26,707 nt of DNA from Lachnospiraceae bacterium UBA4338 (GTDB lineage: Bacteria; Bacillota; Clostridia; Lachnospirales; Lachnospiraceae), in NCBI GenBank assembly GCA_002393735.1, contig DGTK01000001.1, forward strand, positions 2,503-29,209, in the 5' to 3' direction. Under the pieces are notes generated by a model. The model did no database searches, was not told where the DNA came from, and was given only the letters and a program-made list of their open reading frames with translations. Position numbers and translations under genes: made by a program. This document shows, piece after piece, positions 23,139-26,707 of this stretch. The stretch's first letter is position 1. The number at the start of each line of letters is the position of its first letter.

Positions 23139-23236
23139 TGAAAGCTGAGGTGTGGCGCTCACACCTTAGTTATTCCGAAAGAATTCCCCTTTTACACAAA
23201 GCAAAATCCGAAGGCTTCCCCCTTCGGATTTTTGTT
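23139..23236 (+). ncRNA. Candidate small structured RNA or kinase-leader attenuator
   Basis: About 98 bases between a -10-like TATAAT and a strong terminator, with no credible ORF. Hairpin 1 pairs CTGAGGTGTG (23145-23154) with CACACCTTAG (23160-23169) around GCGCT. A short stem, ATTC/GAAT (23172-23175 and 23181-23184), follows around CGAAA. The terminator hairpin is the third. TCCGAA (23174-23179) can also pair with TTCGGA (23223-23228) in the terminator's 3' arm, so two exclusive folds are possible. It could be an independent sRNA or a riboswitch-like leader of the histidine kinase. It matches no RNA family I recognise. Confidence 0.5.
23203..23236 (+). terminator. Strong terminator upstream of the hybrid kinase
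   Basis: AAAATCCGAAGG (23203-23214) pairs perfectly with CCTTCGGATTTT (23221-23232) around CTTCCC, a 12-bp stem running straight into T residues. It ends about 40 bases before the kinase ATG, so kinase expression needs read-through or a promoter I cannot see. Confidence 0.85.
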
Positions 23237-23273
23237 TTACTTAGAAAATTGCTCCGAATGTTGGAGAAAACTT

Positions 23274-26135
23274 ATGACGTACTTTTATGTGGTATTGATA
23301 TTTCATATTCTTATGGCATTTACCGCTTTTAGTGTGTCTTTTTTTATTTTCTCGGACCATACTTCTTCTAACCACAAATTCCTTGGTATGGCATGGCTTT
23401 CCTTATGCGTCTCTCTTTTGGGGCAGGTTTACGGTATTGCGTCGGCGGATTTTAAGGATGCGATTTTCTCAAACAGGATAGAACTTGTAGGTCTGTTTTT
23501 CTTAAATATCTTTCTGTTCCTCTTTATCGTAAGAATGGTGGAGAGTAAAGTTTCCATCTGGTTAATTTATCTTATGGTATTACTCGAATTCGCAGCTTTG
23601 ATGTTCCTTTGTACAGGCGACAAGCATATTTTTTACTATGTAAATGTTGAGTTCACAAAGGTCAAAGGTTTTCCAAGATTACAGGTTACATATGGTGTAG
23701 TTGCCATTTTCATCAATGCCTTTAACGGTATTTTGTCTACAGTCAATCTTTCATTAATTCTAATCGATTATTTCCGAAATCGCCGCAACTATGGCAAGGA
23801 AATGCTGTATCTGTCACAGGCATATTTATTGTCATTTTTAGGTGTTATATATACCATGGCTTTACAGGGCGGATTCCTGCCATATAAGCTGGATGTGGGA
23901 TTTGATCCGTTCTATTTAATCGCATTTGCATCCCTGGGATTTTTCACCATGGTAGTTTTCAAGTACAGAATATTCGATACGATTTCAATAGCGAAAGAGG
24001 ACGTTCTTAAAAACGTAAATGAAGGTCTTTTAATTATTGATATAGGTCACAAGCTTTTGTTTGTTAATGAAACAGCTCTTGAACTTTATCCGTCCCTTAA
24101 AGATAAGAAGGACATGGAAGCCACCATTAATGAGCTTTTCAGCAATAATAAGAAAAATATTACGAGAGGCGAAAATACCTACTATATTTCGGTGTTGCCT
24201 ATTTATAACAAAAACAGGATCAAGGGTTATAATATCTGGATATTTGATAAAACAGAAGAGGCGAAGTCCACGGCCAAACTTCTTGAACTTAAGGAAGCAG
24301 CGGAAGAAGCAAGTAAGGCTAAATCAGTCTTTCTTGCCAATGTATCCCATGAGGTAAGAACACCTATGAATGCCATTATGGGTACGGCGGAACTGATGAA
24401 GAGAGAAGAGAACAGCCCGACAAATAATAGGTACATAAATGACATAATTAATGCCAGCAACAGTCTTTTATCCATCATTGATGATATCCTTGATTTCTCA
24501 AAAATTGAAAAGGGCAAACTGGAGATACATGAAGGTGATTACAGTTTAGGTCAGATAATCAAAGAGATGACTTCCATTTTAGATGTAAGACTAGATGGCA
24601 AGGATGTTAGTCTTATAATAAATGTTGATGAGACGCTGCCTTCATATTTTTACGGAGACGAAAGCCATGTAAGACGTATCATAGTTAACCTTTTAAATAA
24701 TGCAGAAAAATATACATTATATGGCAAGATTACTCTTAATGTCGGCTGGAGCAAAGAAGAGGGAGATATAGCAGATATCAGGGTTTCTGTCGAAGATACT
24801 GGTATAGGTATCGCTAAAGAAGATATGGAAAGACTCTTTGAAAGTTTTGAAAGAGCAGAAACCGCAAGAAAAAAGAATATCCAGGGCTTCGGTTTGGGCC
24901 TTGCCATAACAAAGGGACTTATAGAGAGCATGGACGGCGAAATCTCTGTTGAGAGTGAGGAAGGAGTAGGAAGTACATTCTCCTTTAATATTAAGCAGAG
25001 AATCGTGGATTATACTCCGCTTGGCAAACTTGAAGATCTGAAAACCAAAGAGGGCAATGTGGATGATGAGACATTCATAGCTCCGCAGGCGAGGGTTTTG
25101 CTGGTGGATGATAACCAGGTTAACCTTAATGTTATCAAGTCATTGATTGATGTATATAAGATTCACTGCAGCACGGCAATCAGTGGCGAAGAAGCCCTTA
25201 AGAAAATGTCAACCAGTCACTACGACATGGTATTCATGGACCAGATGATGCCTGGTATGGACGGAATTGAAACCACAAGGCGTATCAGGGAAATGGCAGA
25301 CCCTGCCAGGAACAGTATTCCTATTGTGGCGCTTACAGCCAATGCGTTAGAGGGTGTTCGAGAGATGCTCCTTAAGAACGGTTTCCAGGATTATGTGGCC
25401 AAGCCTATGAGCATCAAGGTGCTTGAGAAGGTTCTTAAAAAATACATCCCTGCCGAATATATCATCTATGTAGACAGAGAGCATCCTGAAGAGATATTGG
25501 GAAGAAGTATCGTGATTCCTGATGTGGATGTGGAAAAAGGTATAGAGAATTACGGCAACAGCCGAACCAGATATTTAAGCGTGCTGAAATATATTTATGA
25601 GGACGGCGCCGGAGCAATGCGAAGAATGTCCAATTATATGAAGGATGAGGATTACAACATGCTTTCATATGAGGTTCATGCAATAAAAGGCCTTTCAGCA
25701 GGTATCGGTGCAGACAGGATAACAGAGGAAGCCAAAAACCTGGAGAGGGCATGCAAGGAAAAGGATGAGGAATACATCCGGAAGAATTATCCCTTATTTA
25801 TTGAGAAATATGCCATGCTTCTTGCCAACGTTAAATATGTACTTAATGATAATGACGTTACAGTTGGCGGTGAAGGTGGCCCCTCTGACGGAACCGGCGA
25901 GCAGCTTAAACTGGGCGATTTTCGAATATATCTTAAGAAACTTAATGATGCGCTTGAGTATCTTGAACAGCAGGAGGCATCACAGATTATCAGTGAGCTT
26001 CTTAAGATGAAGATGTCGGATGAACTTAGAAATGCGCTTAACAAAGTCCGCTCGGACATTGATGAATATGAATATGACAGTGCGAAAGAAAGATTAAGTC
26101 ATATCAAAAAGATTAAAATCACTGACGAGGCATAA
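23274..26135 (+). CDS. Seven-helix hybrid sensor histidine kinase with receiver and Hpt domains
   Basis: A 953-residue phosphorelay protein. Seven hydrophobic segments fill about residues 1-230, followed by a PAS-like domain (about 235-325). The HisKA domain has NVSHEVRTPMNAIMG with His359. The ATPase domain has NLLNNAEKYT, EDTGIGI and GFGLGLAIT (about 459-575). A receiver domain (about 605-725) carries LLVDDN, phospho-acceptor Asp656 in VFMDQMMPGMDG, Thr688 and Lys710. An Hpt-like domain has His802 in YEVHAIKGLSAGIGA, and about 95 further helical, charged residues end the protein. ATG at 23274 follows GGAG at 23263-23266; an in-frame TTG at 23232 is rejected because it overlaps the terminator. 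No partner response regulator is encoded nearby. The signal sensed is unknown; the membrane helices could form the input site. A structured RNA element precedes it. Confidence 0.93.
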   Translation: MTYFYVVLIFHILMAFTAFSVSFFIFSDHTSSNHKFLGMAWLSLCVSLLGQVYGIASADFKDAIFSNRIELVGLFFLNIFLFLFIVRMVESKVSIWLIYLMVLLEFAALMFLCTGDKHIFYYVNVEFTKVKGFPRLQVTYGVVAIFINAFNGILSTVNLSLILIDYFRNRRNYGKEMLYLSQAYLLSFLGVIYTMALQGGFLPYKLDVGFDPFYLIAFASLGFFTMVVFKYRIFDTISIAKEDVLKNVNEGLLIIDIGHKLLFVNETALELYPSLKDKKDMEATINELFSNNKKNITRGENTYYISVLPIYNKNRIKGYNIWIFDKTEEAKSTAKLLELKEAAEEASKAKSVFLANVSHEVRTPMNAIMGTAELMKREENSPTNNRYINDIINASNSLLSIIDDILDFSKIEKGKLEIHEGDYSLGQIIKEMTSILDVRLDGKDVSLIINVDETLPSYFYGDESHVRRIIVNLLNNAEKYTLYGKITLNVGWSKEEGDIADIRVSVEDTGIGIAKEDMERLFESFERAETARKKNIQGFGLGLAITKGLIESMDGEISVESEEGVGSTFSFNIKQRIVDYTPLGKLEDLKTKEGNVDDETFIAPQARVLLVDDNQVNLNVIKSLIDVYKIHCSTAISGEEALKKMSTSHYDMVFMDQMMPGMDGIETTRRIREMADPARNSIPIVALTANALEGVREMLLKNGFQDYVAKPMSIKVLEKVLKKYIPAEYIIYVDREHPEEILGRSIVIPDVDVEKGIENYGNSRTRYLSVLKYIYEDGAGAMRRMSNYMKDEDYNMLSYEVHAIKGLSAGIGADRITEEAKNLERACKEKDEEYIRKNYPLFIEKYAMLLANVKYVLNDNDVTVGGEGGPSDGTGEQLKLGDFRIYLKKLNDALEYLEQQEASQIISELLKMKMSDELRNALNKVRSDIDEYEYDSAKERLSHIKKIKITDEA

Positions 26136-26137
26136 TG

Positions 26138-26146
26138 TGATATAAT
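26138..26146 (+). promoter_or_regulatory. Extended -10 element before the 156-residue gene
   Basis: TGATATAAT, with a perfect TATAAT at 26141-26146, lies directly after the kinase stop codon. The -35 region (26118-26123, ATCACT) is poor, but an extended -10 can compensate. The downstream gene starts 31 bases later, so it may have its own transcript as well as kinase read-through. Confidence 0.5.
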
Positions 26147-26177
26147 CATAATAACAAACTTAAGTGGGGGTGGAACT

Positions 26178-26648
26178 ATGCTTGAGAATGAACAGTTAAG
26201 TACAGAACAGATACTGGAGAAATATCGTGATGATGCAGCGCTGCTTATGAAATATGTGCCATATCTTAAAAAGAAACTTGGTGAATATAAGCCGCAGCTT
26301 CATAAAGTTGAGGGAGAGGATAACAGGAGTATCATGATTCCAATCTTCGACAGTACCCTTCTTCAGATGGCAGAAGAGGTTGGGAGCCTTCAGTTTATGA
26401 ATGAGAATTATGCATATGTCTATAAGAAATACAGAATGACAGACAGTAACGATGAGCTCTATCAGATTAATAAGGCAGGAATCCAGAATATGGATCTTTT
26501 GTGGGGCATCCTCTCCAAGTATATCCTTAAAGGAAGGGTAAAAGGTCTTATATGGCAGGAAGGCGTGGCAAACGGAGTTATGCTCGCAGCCATTCAGAAG
26601 ATGAATGACATAATCCTGTTCTGGACAAAGGAAGATAAGACTTTATAA
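26178..26648 (+). CDS. 156-residue cytoplasmic protein, function unknown
   Basis: I do not recognise this protein. It is soluble-looking, with no signal peptide or membrane helix, and mostly alpha-helical by residue pattern. The N-terminal 40 residues (LSTEQILEKYRDDAALLMKY, then VPYLKKKLGEY) are amphipathic and charged. The central part includes IPIFDSTLLQMAEEVGSLQF and NYAYVYKKYRM. The C-terminal half has QNMDLLWGILSKYILKGRVK followed by WQEGVANGVMLAAIQKMNDI. The start follows a G-rich GGGGGTGG ribosome binding site, and the preceding kinase gene ends 42 bases upstream. An extended -10 element between them suggests partly independent transcription. Proximity to a kinase without a response regulator raises a possible link, but the sequence shows no receiver or DNA-binding domain. 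Confidence 0.8.
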   Translation: MLENEQLSTEQILEKYRDDAALLMKYVPYLKKKLGEYKPQLHKVEGEDNRSIMIPIFDSTLLQMAEEVGSLQFMNENYAYVYKKYRMTDSNDELYQINKAGIQNMDLLWGILSKYILKGRVKGLIWQEGVANGVMLAAIQKMNDIILFWTKEDKTL

Positions 26649-26684
26649 GAATATTAAGATATAATAAAAAAGCCATCGGGTGTT

Positions 26685-26707
26685 TGAACTGCACCCCGAA
26701 TGTTAGA
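26685..26707 (+). mobile_element. Possible left terminal repeat of an IS3-family (IS150-like) element, cut by the window edge
   Basis: TGAACTGCACCCC followed by GAATGTTAGA resembles terminal inverted repeats of IS150-group elements, which typically read TGxACTGCACCC and then GTTxGA. The transposase genes would lie beyond the window. The A-rich AAAAAAGCCATCGGG just upstream (26666-26680) looks like the left arm of a terminator whose right arm is missing. An insertion into the terminator of the preceding gene would explain this. Identification is from memory of the end sequence only. Confidence 0.45.

Noticed and set aside
23232..23273. Kinase start at TTG 23232, adding 14 residues
   Set aside because: The codon lies in the T tract of the terminator and has no ribosome binding site. 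ATG at 23274 has GGAG seven bases upstream and begins directly with the first membrane helix.
23138..23332. 64-residue reading frame running through the hairpins and terminator before the kinase
   Set aside because: It starts at TTG without a Shine-Dalgarno sequence, crosses a strong terminator and overlaps the kinase start. The interval is better explained as structured RNA.

Overview
The window looks like a chromosomal segment of an anaerobic, low-GC Gram-positive bacterium, most likely a member of the Clostridia close to Lachnospiraceae. This is inferred from the AT-rich sequence, strong AGGAGG-type ribosome binding sites, a class III (oxygen-sensitive) ribonucleotide reductase as the visible RNR, the clpC-radA pair, and SpaA-type and SH3b surface proteins. 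All genes I accept lie on the + strand. No plasmid, phage or CRISPR signature is visible. The only hint of a mobile element is a possible IS3-family terminus at the right edge.

Layout. 1-128: the 3' end of a tRNA and a complete tRNA-Leu(UAA). 142-1483: an L20-leader-like attenuator, then infC (with a non-canonical AUU start), rpmI and rplT, closed by a terminator. 1507-3018: a promoter and a PepD-type dipeptidase. 3094-5709: three NrdR boxes around a good promoter, then nrdD with a glutaredoxin-like domain fused at its C terminus, and a terminator. 5757-9786: pyrF, pyrE, a small three-helix membrane protein and an unusually long M29 aminopeptidase. 9779-21055: a long, tightly spaced gene run starting at a strong promoter: DUF3298-like lipoprotein, purE, purM, purN, purD, an SH3b membrane protein with a highly charged cytoplasmic tail, clpC, a 136-residue unknown protein and radA. 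21066-21215: an independent tRNA-Trp unit. 21252-22973: a membrane-anchored SpaA-like surface protein. 22974-23273: a 300-base intergenic region with an apparent small structured RNA or attenuator ending in a strong terminator. 23274-26135: a seven-helix hybrid histidine kinase with receiver and Hpt domains. 26178-26648: an unrecognised 156-residue protein. 26685-26707: the possible IS terminus.

How the genes fit together. Most of the window is housekeeping: translation initiation and ribosome assembly, anaerobic dNTP synthesis, the last two UMP-pathway enzymes, four purine-pathway enzymes, proteolysis and DNA repair. The parts most worth a second look are regulatory or architectural: the AUU start of infC, the crossing helices of the L20-type leader, the NrdR boxes around the nrdD promoter, the NrdD-redoxin fusion, a hairpin that fits exactly between a Shine-Dalgarno sequence and its start codon, the SH3b membrane protein next to clpC, and the structured RNA in front of the hybrid kinase. 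I found no clearly new defence or mobile system.
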